15,205 nucleotides of DNA from JAQIBY01 sp046546095 (GTDB taxonomy: Bacteria; Bacteroidota; Bacteroidia; Bacteroidales; ML635J-15). Under the pieces are notes generated by a model. It was given only the letters and a program-made list of their open reading frames with translations, had not been told where the DNA came from and searched no databases. Shown piece by piece: positions 1 through 7,601 of the stretch. The stretch covers positions 1 to 15,205 of the forward strand of contig JBKGYK010000071.1 of NCBI GenBank assembly GCA_046546095.1, in the 5' to 3' direction. Numbering within the stretch: position 1 is the stretch's first letter; every line of letters begins with the position of its first letter. A program made the position numbers and the translations under genes.

Positions 1-290
1 TTCGCCCCGTTGGGGCTTAGAAGTTTAAGCTTTGGTTGATGTTTCGTGCTTTTGCCCGATGTTCTATGCTTTTGTTGGGTTGCGGCTTGAAACCGGACAT
101 CATCGCTGCTGCCGGGCAAACTCCAACCAAACAAGCCCGGTTGAGGAATATCCAATTCAGGCAGATTGCAAAAAACATCACAGCAGAAAAAACAACAGGG
201 ACTTTTCAGTCAGGCCATAAGAGATAATAAAATCTTATATGGGCATTGGGATTTTTTTTTGCATTGCCTCAGGACGGAAACTTTTTTTTA
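1..290. other. non-coding leader region, no credible gene
   Basis: I see no credible gene here. The short open frames in this stretch are rich in Cys and His, have no plausible protein features and overlap inverted repeats. A small hairpin, GCCCC-GTT-GGGGC (4-16), lies at the left edge and is followed by GCTTA/TAAGC (15-19 with 26-30). The right part is A/T-rich, with a run of nine T at 252-260. The region may include the end of an upstream transcript, but no gene is visible to support that. Confidence 0.5.
31..131. repeat. nested imperfect inverted repeat, about 100 bp
   Basis: Two 8-bp arm pairs nest inside each other: TTTGGTTG (31-38) with CAACCAAA (124-131), and TTTGCCCG (51-58) with CGGGCAAA (113-120). 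Further in, GATGT (58-62) can pair with ACATC (97-101). A competing pairing, CCGGGC (112-117) with GCCCGG (135-140), is also possible. The arrangement suggests a large imperfect stem or a decayed intergenic repeat. Its function is unknown. Confidence 0.45.
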
Positions 291-298
291 TAACTTTG
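291..298 (+). promoter_or_regulatory. Bacteroidota -7 box for the TonB receptor operon
   Basis: TAACTTTG matches the Bacteroidota sigma-A -7 consensus TAnnTTTG exactly and lies 38 nt before the receptor start codon. The best -33 candidate is TTG at 264-266, 24 nt upstream, slightly longer than the usual 19-23 nt. A run of eight T (282-289) sits directly before the box, within the spacer. The -7 box is a direct match; the -33 assignment is uncertain. Confidence 0.5.
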
Positions 299-336
299 AA
301 CAGAATATATTGTTATGGATAATTAAACTGTATTGA

Positions 337-2862
337 ATGAAAAAATATCTATTCATTTTACCTGTTTTATTTTTTGGAATGCAGGTAACAGCACAAACAG
401 AGGAAGGTGACGACACCACCAGCAATGATGGTGATGCCACCCAACCAGAGGTAGAGATGTTTACCATCACGGAATCAGAATTGGGCATGGACGAGCAAAG
501 TCAGGATATTTCCGGCTTACTTGGTTCCTCATCCGACATTTTTGTTCAGCGCGCAGCCTATACTTTCAGTCAGGCCCGTTTTAATATCCGGGGCTATGAC
601 AGCCGGTATCTGGATGTGACAATCAACAATCTCCAGATGAACAATATGGAGTCCGGGCGTGCATACTGGAGCAACTGGGGCGGCCTGAATGATGCTGTCA
701 GAAACAAAGTAACAGCCATTGGTCTGGAATCCAATGATTATGGTTTTGGTGGTGTGGCCGGTTTAACCAACATCACCATGCGCGCATCAAAAGACAGGAA
801 ACAAACCAGGGTAACCTATTCCCGTGCCAACAAAAGTTATTTCAACCGGGCGATGTTTATCCACAGCACCGGTATGATGGACAATGGATGGGCTTTCACT
901 GTTTCCGGTTCCAAGCGTTGGGCACAGGAAGGATATGTTGAAGGCTCTTTTTACGATGCCTATTCCTATTTGCTTTCAGCCGAACGCAAAATCAATGACA
1001 AACACAGCCTGGGCCTGGTTGGCTTCGGTGCACCCCTGCGCAGTGGAAGAGGTGGTGTGGGAACACAGGAAGTATATGACCTTGCCGGCAGCAATTTTTA
1101 CAATCCCAACTGGGGCTATCAGAACGGTGAAAAACGCAATGCCAGGGTAAGTGAATATCACAAACCCAAGATTATTTTGAATCATTACTGGGATATTGAT
1201 GAAAACCAAAACCTGACTTCCGGTGTACAATACACCTTCGGACGCGGCGGATCTACCCGTCTGAACTGGTATGATGCACCCGACCCAAGACCGGATTATT
1301 ATCAAAAACTCCCCAGCTTTTGGGATTTCGACCCCAACATGCAGCGCTATTATCAAAATCAGTGGGAAAGCGGAGATACAGATTTTACACAGCTTGACTG
1401 GGACAGCTTTTATTTTGCTAATAGTAAAAACCTTTATACTGTCAATAACGCCAACGGAGAACACGGCAATGATGTTACAGGCATGCGCTCAAAATACATC
1501 ATTGAAGAAGGCAGAACCGATATAGACCAGTACGGTGTTAACTCAAGCTATACCAACAGAATCAATGACAACACAACACTGACAGGTGCTTTGAATTTTC
1601 GCTTTTATGAAGGGCATCATTACCAATCACTTGTTGATTTGCTGGGCGGCGATTATTATCTTGATATTGATCAGTTTGCCGAGCGTGACTTTGCTGACAT
1701 GAGCTTTGCGCAAAATGATCTTGACAACCCAAATCATGTTGCCAGGGAAGGAGATATCATTGGTTACGATTATACCGCCAATATCAATTCCCACGATGCA
1801 TTTGTACAGGCACAGTTTGTATATCCCAAGGTAGATTTTTACACGGCAGGCGAAATTGCTTACACAGAATTCTGGCGTACAGGTAACCGCAGGAATGGCA
1901 AATTTCCTGCCCAGTCATACGGCCCTTCACCCAAACAAGAGTTCGTTGATTTTGGCTTTAAAGCCGGCGCTACATACAAAATCACAGGCCGCCACTTTAT
2001 CCTGATCAATGCCGGATATATGACAGAAGCCCCGTATTTCTGGGATGCTTATATTTCACCACGTACCCGCGATCATGCTGTAAAAAATCTCCAAAGTGAA
2101 AAAATCCTCAGCGGAGATCTTTCCTATGTCTGGAGAGCTCCCTCGGTAGATTTGCGCCTGACAGGATTTTACACTGAGTTCAAAGACGGCCTGTGGAACC
2201 GAAGCTTTTATCATGATGAACTCAACAGTTTTGTAAATTATATCATGACAGGAGTTGACAAACTTAATTATGGTACAGAGCTGGGACTGGATGTGAAAAT
2301 CACACCAACATGGTCAGTCAATGCCGCAGGAAGCTGGGGACAATACATCCACACTTCCCGCCCGCAGGTTACCATTGCACAGGACAATGATTCGGAAATT
2401 ATTGCAGAAGACCGCACTGTGTACATCGAGAATTATCACATTGGCAACATGCCGGAAGTGGTCGGAAGCATCGGTATCAAATACGACTCACCAAATTACT
2501 GGTTTGCCGGACTGAATCTCAATTACTTTGACAGAATTTTCCTGGATTTCAGTCCCGACAGACGCACGGCCGAGGCCATGGAAAACTTTGTAGCTGAAGA
2601 CCCACAATGGGATCAGATGCTTGATCAGCAAATGCTTGACCCGGGTTATACGGTAAATTTCTTCGGCGGAAAATCTTTCAAATGGGATGATTATTACGCA
2701 GGATTTACCCTCAGCGTAAATAACGTACTGAACACAACCGATTTTGCCATCGGAGGATTCGAGCAGTACCGCTATGACATCTCAAACATTGATAAATTCC
2801 CGCCGAAATATTTTTATATGTACGGCACAACATTTTTCCTGAACGTTTATTTTAGTTTCTAA
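337..2862 (+). CDS. TonB-dependent outer-membrane receptor
   Basis: This 841-residue protein is an outer-membrane, TonB-powered uptake channel. It has a Sec signal peptide (residues 1-19, VTA then Q). An acidic linker follows, with a possible TonB-box-like stretch FTITESEL (42-49). A plug domain spans about 52-150, with the typical plug motif FNIRGYDS (82-89). The rest is a beta-barrel rich in aromatic and glycine residues, ending in FFLNVYFSF with the terminal Phe expected of a barrel recognised by the BAM machinery. It lacks the N-terminal carboxypeptidase-regulatory-like domain of SusC proteins, and no SusD gene follows. It is first in an operon with two DUF5689 lipoproteins, the next starting 22 nt downstream. 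The family assignment is firm. The substrate cannot be read from the sequence; nucleic-acid-derived nutrients, metals or other small ligands are all possible. Confidence 0.9.
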   Translation: MKKYLFILPVLFFGMQVTAQTEEGDDTTSNDGDATQPEVEMFTITESELGMDEQSQDISGLLGSSSDIFVQRAAYTFSQARFNIRGYDSRYLDVTINNLQMNNMESGRAYWSNWGGLNDAVRNKVTAIGLESNDYGFGGVAGLTNITMRASKDRKQTRVTYSRANKSYFNRAMFIHSTGMMDNGWAFTVSGSKRWAQEGYVEGSFYDAYSYLLSAERKINDKHSLGLVGFGAPLRSGRGGVGTQEVYDLAGSNFYNPNWGYQNGEKRNARVSEYHKPKIILNHYWDIDENQNLTSGVQYTFGRGGSTRLNWYDAPDPRPDYYQKLPSFWDFDPNMQRYYQNQWESGDTDFTQLDWDSFYFANSKNLYTVNNANGEHGNDVTGMRSKYIIEEGRTDIDQYGVNSSYTNRINDNTTLTGALNFRFYEGHHYQSLVDLLGGDYYLDIDQFAERDFADMSFAQNDLDNPNHVAREGDIIGYDYTANINSHDAFVQAQFVYPKVDFYTAGEIAYTEFWRTGNRRNGKFPAQSYGPSPKQEFVDFGFKAGATYKITGRHFILINAGYMTEAPYFWDAYISPRTRDHAVKNLQSEKILSGDLSYVWRAPSVDLRLTGFYTEFKDGLWNRSFYHDELNSFVNYIMTGVDKLNYGTELGLDVKITPTWSVNAAGSWGQYIHTSRPQVTIAQDNDSEIIAEDRTVYIENYHIGNMPEVVGSIGIKYDSPNYWFAGLNLNYFDRIFLDFSPDRRTAEAMENFVAEDPQWDQMLDQQMLDPGYTVNFFGGKSFKWDDYYAGFTLSVNNVLNTTDFAIGGFEQYRYDISNIDKFPPKYFYMYGTTFFLNVYFSF

Positions 2863-2884
2863 CAATATCAAAAGCAGAGAAGAA

Positions 2885-3673
2885 ATGAATAAAAACATAT
2901 CAATCATAAGCATGGCAGCACTGATTATCTTTAGTCTCACCGCATGTGTGGATGATTATGATGAACCACCTGTCAACAGAGTACCTGAAGACATGAAACT
3001 CAATGTAGAAAACATGTATGAAATCTACCAGGACAGTGGCGACAACTACACATTTGAAGAGGATTACATGCTTTATGCCACAGTCATCATGGACGATTCA
3101 AAAGGCAATATCTACAAAGAAGCCTATGTGCAGGACAGCACAGCAGGCATTAATCTATACCGCTTAAGCAGCCCCGGACTGATGGTTCAGGGTGATCAAG
3201 TACGGGTCAATCTTAATGATGTCAGTATTGTATATTACAACGGCAAAATGGAGCTTGTTTTTGACAACATCCTCAACGCGGAAGAGCATATCATTGTTCA
3301 GGCCTCAGACCGGGAAATAACACCCTATCAGGCCACTTTAACCGACATCCTTGACGGAACCTATGATTCAGAACTGGTTACCATCAGTGATGTACAGTTT
3401 GCCGACAGCGAGCTGGGAAAAACTTATGCCAACATCAACGGTTCATCAGCACAAAACCGCACGCTGGAAAACTGTGACGGAGAAAGCATCATTGTCAGAA
3501 CCAGTGATTATTCAGATTTTGCAGGTGACACCATCCCCGAAGGAAATGGGCAGATTACCGGTGTCATTACCAAATATTCCTATCCGGACAGTCCGGATGT
3601 AATATGGCAACTGCTTATCCGGGACACCGACGAGGTGCTTCTGGATGGTCCCAGATGCGATGAGAGAAAATAA
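2885..3673 (+). CDS. DUF5689 surface lipoprotein
   Basis: This 262-residue lipoprotein is probably on the cell surface. Its type II signal peptide ends in the lipobox LTAC, so Cys21 is the lipidated residue. The following VDDYDE resembles the Bacteroidota acidic lipoprotein export signal that sends lipoproteins to the outer leaflet. The mature part matches DUF5689, with two OB-fold-like halves: one around GNIYKEAYVQD (74-84) and a second around NRTLENCDG (191-199) through RTSDYSDFA (205-213). Cys197 and Cys258 are conserved in the downstream paralogue and could form a disulfide. A purine-rich stretch, AGAGAAGAA, just before the ATG may aid initiation. Its place after a TonB receptor suggests an accessory or ligand-binding partner. 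The domain is recognised; the ligand is unknown, and the OB-fold comparison is inference. Confidence 0.82.
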   Translation: MNKNISIISMAALIIFSLTACVDDYDEPPVNRVPEDMKLNVENMYEIYQDSGDNYTFEEDYMLYATVIMDDSKGNIYKEAYVQDSTAGINLYRLSSPGLMVQGDQVRVNLNDVSIVYYNGKMELVFDNILNAEEHIIVQASDREITPYQATLTDILDGTYDSELVTISDVQFADSELGKTYANINGSSAQNRTLENCDGESIIVRTSDYSDFAGDTIPEGNGQITGVITKYSYPDSPDVIWQLLIRDTDEVLLDGPRCDERK

Positions 3674-3706
3674 ACGTAACAATCAGAACATTAAAACTTT
3701 TTTATT

Positions 3707-4990
3707 GTGAAAAATACAGCATATAAAACCGGAATTCTTGCAGCACTGGCCATTTTGTTTTTGGCAGGCGGCTGTATTCACGACGATTTTGAAGCACCGG
3801 AGACAGAAGATATTCCTACAGGTAACACCCTTACCATAGGTGAAATCAGACAAATGTACACCGACAGTGTGGAATCAGGGGTTTATCCCGAAGGTTACAA
3901 ATTTACCGGCGATTTCTCCCTGTACTGTGTATGTACCATGGACGATAAAAGCGGAAATATTTACAAATCTGCTTACGTTCAGGATGAATCAGGTGCCATC
4001 AACCTGCACCTGATGTCTTCCGGAGGATTGTATCAGGGTGATTCTGTTCGCATCTATCTGAAAGACCTTATCCTTGGGGATTATGAAAACATGCTGCAAC
4101 TTGATTCTGTTTCTGTTGATGACAATATCGTAAAACTGGCAACTGAACAGGAAAAAGAACCTGATCTGGTTGAAATCAGTCAGATCACCGGTGCATACCA
4201 GGGCAAGCTAATCAAACTCGAGGATGTGCAGTTTGTGGAAGAGGACATCAACAAAACGTTTGCCGATGCCGATAATCTGATCACTGAAAACCGCACACTG
4301 GAAGATTGCAACGGCCAGACCATTGATGTAAGAACATCCGGTTACGCAGATTTTGCAGATTATCCTGTACCTGAAGGCAAAGGAACCCTCATTGCCATTG
4401 CCAGTCAGTTTCGTGACGACTGGCAGCTATTCATCCGCTACTATCATGAAGTGGATATGGACGGACTTCGCTGTGGTGAGTATGATGATGTGTTTTATGA
4501 AGATTTCGACAGCCTGACCATCGGAGATCCCATCGCTCTGGAAGGCTGGAATAATGTAGCAAGCGCAGGCAGCATAGTCTGGACAGGCAAAAACAGCGAC
4601 AAGGACATCTCTGCATACATTGACGGTACCACCAGCGGGGAAAGCGATATCCAATCATGGCTGATTACTCCCGAAATCGATCTGACCGGCCTTGCCGGCG
4701 GCTTGAGTTTCTCTACCCGAGGACGCGATGACCGTGGTGCAGTACTTAAAGTGATGATTTCCGAAGATTATGATGGTAGTACTGATCCCCAAAATGCAAC
4801 ATGGACTGAACTCAGCGCAGACATTTCTGATGCTCCCACAAGCGGATTTGCTACAAACTGGACAGTAAGTGGTGATATTGATATCAGCAGCTACACAGGT
4901 ACTGTTCACATCGCATTTAAATACGAAGGCACCGATACCAACACAGGCAAATATTACCTGGATGATGTGATGGTCTTTAATCAGCAATAA
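3707..4990 (+). CDS. DUF5689 plus choice-of-anchor-J-like surface lipoprotein
   Basis: This 427-residue lipoprotein starts at GTG. The next in-frame Met is at residue 50, which would lose the signal peptide. The lipobox is LAGGC, with Cys23 as the lipid site, and IHDDFE follows as a likely surface-export signal. Residues about 40-258 are a DUF5689 unit paralogous to the upstream gene. Shared motifs are GNIYKSAYVQDESGAINL (83-100), NRTLEDCNG (195-203), RTSGYADFA (209-217), PEGKG (222-226) and GLRCGE (253-258). From about 262 to the end is a beta-sandwich module of the choice-of-anchor-J type: EDFDSL (265-270), SWLITPEIDLTG (317-328), then a terminal YYLDDVMVF. Such modules occur on secreted Bacteroidota proteins and may bind carbohydrate or protein, which is inference. 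It is the last gene of the receptor operon and is followed by a strong terminator. Confidence 0.82.
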   Translation: MKNTAYKTGILAALAILFLAGGCIHDDFEAPETEDIPTGNTLTIGEIRQMYTDSVESGVYPEGYKFTGDFSLYCVCTMDDKSGNIYKSAYVQDESGAINLHLMSSGGLYQGDSVRIYLKDLILGDYENMLQLDSVSVDDNIVKLATEQEKEPDLVEISQITGAYQGKLIKLEDVQFVEEDINKTFADADNLITENRTLEDCNGQTIDVRTSGYADFADYPVPEGKGTLIAIASQFRDDWQLFIRYYHEVDMDGLRCGEYDDVFYEDFDSLTIGDPIALEGWNNVASAGSIVWTGKNSDKDISAYIDGTTSGESDIQSWLITPEIDLTGLAGGLSFSTRGRDDRGAVLKVMISEDYDGSTDPQNATWTELSADISDAPTSGFATNWTVSGDIDISSYTGTVHIAFKYEGTDTNTGKYYLDDVMVFNQQ

Positions 4991-5008
4991 AAAAGCTTTT
5001 CAGTCATC

Positions 5009-5046
5009 AAAAAAGGCTGTTCGCTGGTTAGCGGACAGCCTTTTTT
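5009..5046. terminator. bidirectional intrinsic terminator
   Basis: The stem GGCTGTTCGCT (5015-5025) pairs with AGCGGACAGCC (5030-5040) with one G-T wobble, around the loop GGTT. Six A on the left and six T on the right extend the stem and provide a U-tract on both strands. It lies 18 nt after the lipoprotein stop codon and 18 nt beyond the stop codon of the opposing gene, so it can end both converging transcripts. Confidence 0.92.
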
Positions 5047-5064
5047 GAATTTATGCTGTTGGTA

Positions 5065-6096
5065 TCATTCCCGTATTCGCCGTTTCAGGCGTTCGGAAGC
5101 ATATTTTTGAAGATCTTCAATATCATCTGTTTCATCCACAATCTCCAGACCCAAAATGGTTTCTATAATGTCTTCCATGGTTACAAGGCCGGCAGTGCTA
5201 CCATATTCATCCACAATCAGAGAAATCATTTCCCGGGAGCTCATCATTTTTTCGTACAATTTAAAAACCGGGGTGCTTTCAGGAAATACCAGAATCTCAC
5301 GTTTAAATTCTGCAATGGGTTTGTCATATGCATTCAGTATCATCTGTGCCATCACATCCTCTTTCAACAGGTAACCGGTAACATTTTCCGCACTGCCTTT
5401 GTATACCGGCAGCCGTGAAAAACCTACCGTTGCAATATTTTCATAAAACTCTTTCACCCTGGTTTTTTCATCAATGCTTTTCATCATTACACGTGGGGTC
5501 ATGATGTCCCTTGCCCGCACAAACTGAAAGCGCATCAGATTCTGAACAATCAGGCTTTCGTTCTTTTTCAGGGCGCCTTTTTCCGCCCCGTGTCGTGCCA
5601 TGGCCAGCACCTCCTCACGGATTTCATCCTCGGTTGCATCCGCTTTGCGAAAAACCCTGGTAATAAACTGGCTGAGCAGAATGATGGGATACAGGGGTGA
5701 ATAGATCAGAATCAGCAGCGCGTATGCCGTAAACTTCAGCAGGCTTTTCCAGTAGTTGGCTCCCAGAGTTTTGGGAATAATTTCGGAAAATACAAGAATC
5801 AGCAGGGTCAGCACAGCCGATGTCAACGACAGGTAGGTATCACCCCAGAGTTTTTGTGCCTGCGCCCCAACACCCGCTGCCCCAAGGGTATGTGCAAAGG
5901 TGTTCAGGGTAAGTATGGCCGCCAGGGGACGGTCAATTTTATCCTTAAACCCTGCCAGAATAACACCGTAACGCTTGCCCTCATGTTTAAGCATAGTGAC
6001 ATAGCTGGGTGTGATGCTCAGCAGTACCGATTCCAGCAATGAGCACAAAAAAGAAAAAGCCAGGGCGATAAATAAAAATATAAATAACAGTTGCAT
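5065..6096 (-). CDS. short CNNM/CBS-domain membrane protein (HlyC/CorC family)
   Basis: This 343-residue inner-membrane protein belongs to the CNNM (DUF21) plus CBS-pair family, related to CorB/CorC magnesium or cation transporters. Residues 1-145 hold the CNNM core: membrane segments near 1-28, 55-80, 88-107 and 118-148, the family motif SEIIPKTLG (104-112), and LNTFAHT (64-70) where many members have NT.AN. The CBS pair spans about 196-318, with RDIMTPRV (196-203), GFSRLPVYKG (225-234) and VDEYGSTAGLVTMEDI (295-310). It ends shortly after the second CBS domain, so the C-terminal CorC/HlyC domain of typical members of about 430 residues is absent. The C-terminus is charged (ERLKRRIRE). The ion moved, if any, is uncertain; this short form is a known variant of the family. 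It is transcribed away from the next gene, with a promoter almost touching its start codon. Confidence 0.87.
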   Translation of the reverse strand: MQLLFIFLFIALAFSFLCSLLESVLLSITPSYVTMLKHEGKRYGVILAGFKDKIDRPLAAILTLNTFAHTLGAAGVGAQAQKLWGDTYLSLTSAVLTLLILVFSEIIPKTLGANYWKSLLKFTAYALLILIYSPLYPIILLSQFITRVFRKADATEDEIREEVLAMARHGAEKGALKKNESLIVQNLMRFQFVRARDIMTPRVMMKSIDEKTRVKEFYENIATVGFSRLPVYKGSAENVTGYLLKEDVMAQMILNAYDKPIAEFKREILVFPESTPVFKLYEKMMSSREMISLIVDEYGSTAGLVTMEDIIETILGLEIVDETDDIEDLQKYASERLKRRIRE

Positions 6097-6103
6097 GCGT
6101 TTA

Positions 6104-6111
6104 CAAAGGTA
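6104..6111 (-). promoter_or_regulatory. Bacteroidota -7 box for the CNNM/CBS gene
   Basis: On the minus strand this reads TACCTTTG, an exact match to TAnnTTTG, only 7 nt before the start codon. Transcription starting 5-8 nt after the box would begin at or next to the ATG, implying a leaderless or nearly leaderless mRNA. No clear -33 TTG is visible at normal spacing. Confidence 0.5.
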
Positions 6112-6175
6112 AAATTAATATTTTATTTTTCTTAACAGCCCCTGGCATCAATCACCATATTCTTGGTAAAAAGTC

Positions 6176-6269
6176 ACATCAGGCATCAATTCTTGCTACG
6201 GCTTCCGGCATTCGGTGAAGCATTCTCAGACACAGATTCAATAAAATGACAAAACAAGTTGCCTGATGT
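6176..6269. promoter_or_regulatory. spaced 10-bp inverted repeat between divergent promoters
   Basis: ACATCAGGCA (6176-6185) and TGCCTGATGT (6260-6269) are exact reverse complements, separated by 74 bp. The right arm ends 18 bp before the -7 box at 6288, overlapping the expected -33 zone of the plus-strand promoter. This could be a pair of regulator half-sites, but no regulator is encoded nearby. The rest of 6097-6381 holds the two promoters and an untranslated leader; I see no small gene in it. Confidence 0.3.
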
Positions 6270-6287
6270 TTACCTTTTGTTTTTTTG

Positions 6288-6295
6288 TATCTTTG
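6288..6295 (+). promoter_or_regulatory. Bacteroidota -7 box for the PorV/PorU-like pair
   Basis: TATCTTTG matches TAnnTTTG exactly. Transcription would begin near 6302, leaving a leader of about 80 nt before the ATG at 6382. That leader can form nested pairings: AAACCG (6307-6312) with CGGTTT (6343-6348), enclosing GCCG (6313-6316) with CGGC (6324-6327). A -33 element is not clear; TTG at 6259-6261 is 26 nt upstream. Confidence 0.5.
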
Positions 6296-6381
6296 GAATA
6301 TCTGGTAAACCGGCCGCTATACACGGCTGTTAATCAGAGCATCGGTTTTGCTGCACTGCGCTGCATATCCGCAGAAATAAC

Positions 6382-7482
6382 ATGATGATGTTTGTAAAAC
6401 GTTACATATGGCTTTTGTTTGCTTCTTTGCCTGTGCTGTTGCAAGCGCAAACAGCACCCAAATACAGCAATGAATTTCTCAGCATAGGCGTTGGTGCCCG
6501 TGCCCTGGGAATGTCAAATGCTGTGGTAGCATCATCTCAGGGTGTTATGAGCGGATACTGGAATCCTGCAGCTATGACACAATTACACCAGGAGTTGGAA
6601 ATTGGTTTGATGCATGCAGAATATTTTGCGGGCGTCGCTGCCTTTGATTTTGGCTCAGCCATATACCGGCTTGACGAAAAGACGGTTATGGGTGGTAGCC
6701 TGATACGATTTGGCGTGGATAATATCCCCAACACCCTTGATCTGATTGACAATGACGGCAACATACGCTACGATCGCCTATCGGCATTTTCCGCTTCCGA
6801 TCTGGCGGTTATTTTCAGTTTTGCTCGTCTGAGTAAAGTTGAAAATCTTTCCCTTGGCGGCAACGCAAAGATTATACGTCGCAAAGCCGGGGATTTTGGT
6901 GGTGCCTGGGGATTTGGTCTGGATTTTTCTGCACTATACACCACAGATAAATGGATTTTTGCGGCCATGGCAAAAGATGTCACTTCCACCTTCAATGCCT
7001 GGAGTTTTAATCAGGAAGTTCTTGCTGAAACCTGGCTGCAAACCGGCAACTACCTGCCCGAGAGCAGCCTGGAAATAAGCCTGCCTACGCTCAACCTGGG
7101 AGTGGCACGAAAAATACCCATTGTCAGCAAGCTGTCAGCCCTGGCTGAAATCAACCTGTACAACAGCTTTGACGGCAAACGCAATACCCTGCTAAAAACC
7201 AATCTCATTAGCCTGGACCCCCGTGCAGGCATAGAATTTGACTGGGATCAGAAAGTTTTTCTAAGATCAGGCCTCGGACAGTTTCAGGAAATACCACTCA
7301 GCAATGGGGAAAAAGAACACAGTGTTCAGTTGAGCATTGGTGCAGGGATAGCATTTCGCAACTTCAGCGTGGATTATGCCCTGAGTAGCCCCGGAGACAG
7401 CAACAATTTTTATTCTCATGTATTTTCCCTGAGATACAGCTTTGATATCGACACCGAAAATTCATCCAACTCACGATTATGA
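6382..7482 (+). CDS. PorV/PorQ-family outer-membrane beta-barrel protein
   Basis: This 366-residue protein has a signal peptide (1-22, LLQA then Q). Its mature start includes PKYSNEFLSIGVGARALGM (26-44) and YWNPAAM (59-65), a signature of the PorV/PorQ family of FadL-like barrels in Bacteroidota. In type IX secretion, PorV carries cargo from the translocon to the sortase PorU at the outer membrane, and PorQ is a related surface component. Regular beta-strand texture runs through the protein, ending in SHVFSLRYSF plus a short polar tail. Three consecutive ATG codons begin the gene; the first is used here, and the choice changes little. Its stop codon overlaps a possible ATG of the next gene (ATGA), so the two are probably co-transcribed. 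Family membership is firm. It is probably a paralogue dedicated to its PorU-like partner, not the main PorV, which is inference. Confidence 0.85.
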   Translation: MMMFVKRYIWLLFASLPVLLQAQTAPKYSNEFLSIGVGARALGMSNAVVASSQGVMSGYWNPAAMTQLHQELEIGLMHAEYFAGVAAFDFGSAIYRLDEKTVMGGSLIRFGVDNIPNTLDLIDNDGNIRYDRLSAFSASDLAVIFSFARLSKVENLSLGGNAKIIRRKAGDFGGAWGFGLDFSALYTTDKWIFAAMAKDVTSTFNAWSFNQEVLAETWLQTGNYLPESSLEISLPTLNLGVARKIPIVSKLSALAEINLYNSFDGKRNTLLKTNLISLDPRAGIEFDWDQKVFLRSGLGQFQEIPLSNGEKEHSVQLSIGAGIAFRNFSVDYALSSPGDSNNFYSHVFSLRYSFDIDTENSSNSRL

Positions 7483-7601
7483 TACAAGCCAGACATCACA
7501 TACGGTCATGTCATCAGGCTTTTCGCTATAAGAAAGCACTGAACAATGTGCCTCCTAATAACATTGTAGCATCAGGCGAACAGGTAAAAACAACAAAGCA
7601 T

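Noticed and set aside
32..227. Overlapping short open frames rich in Cys and His
   Set aside because: They cross inverted repeats, have no recognisable domain or signal peptide, and no promoter or start context.
1..336. Cobalamin riboswitch before the TonB receptor
   Set aside because: No B12-box-like GCCACTG element or matching architecture is visible.
976..1464. Minus-strand 162-codon frame inside the TonB receptor
   Set aside because: Antisense shadow of a clearly coding gene, with no domain of its own.
2885..4990. SusD-type lipoproteins after a SusC receptor
   Set aside because: The proteins are too short and beta-rich, lack SusD helical repeats, and match DUF5689; the receptor also lacks the SusC N-terminal domain.
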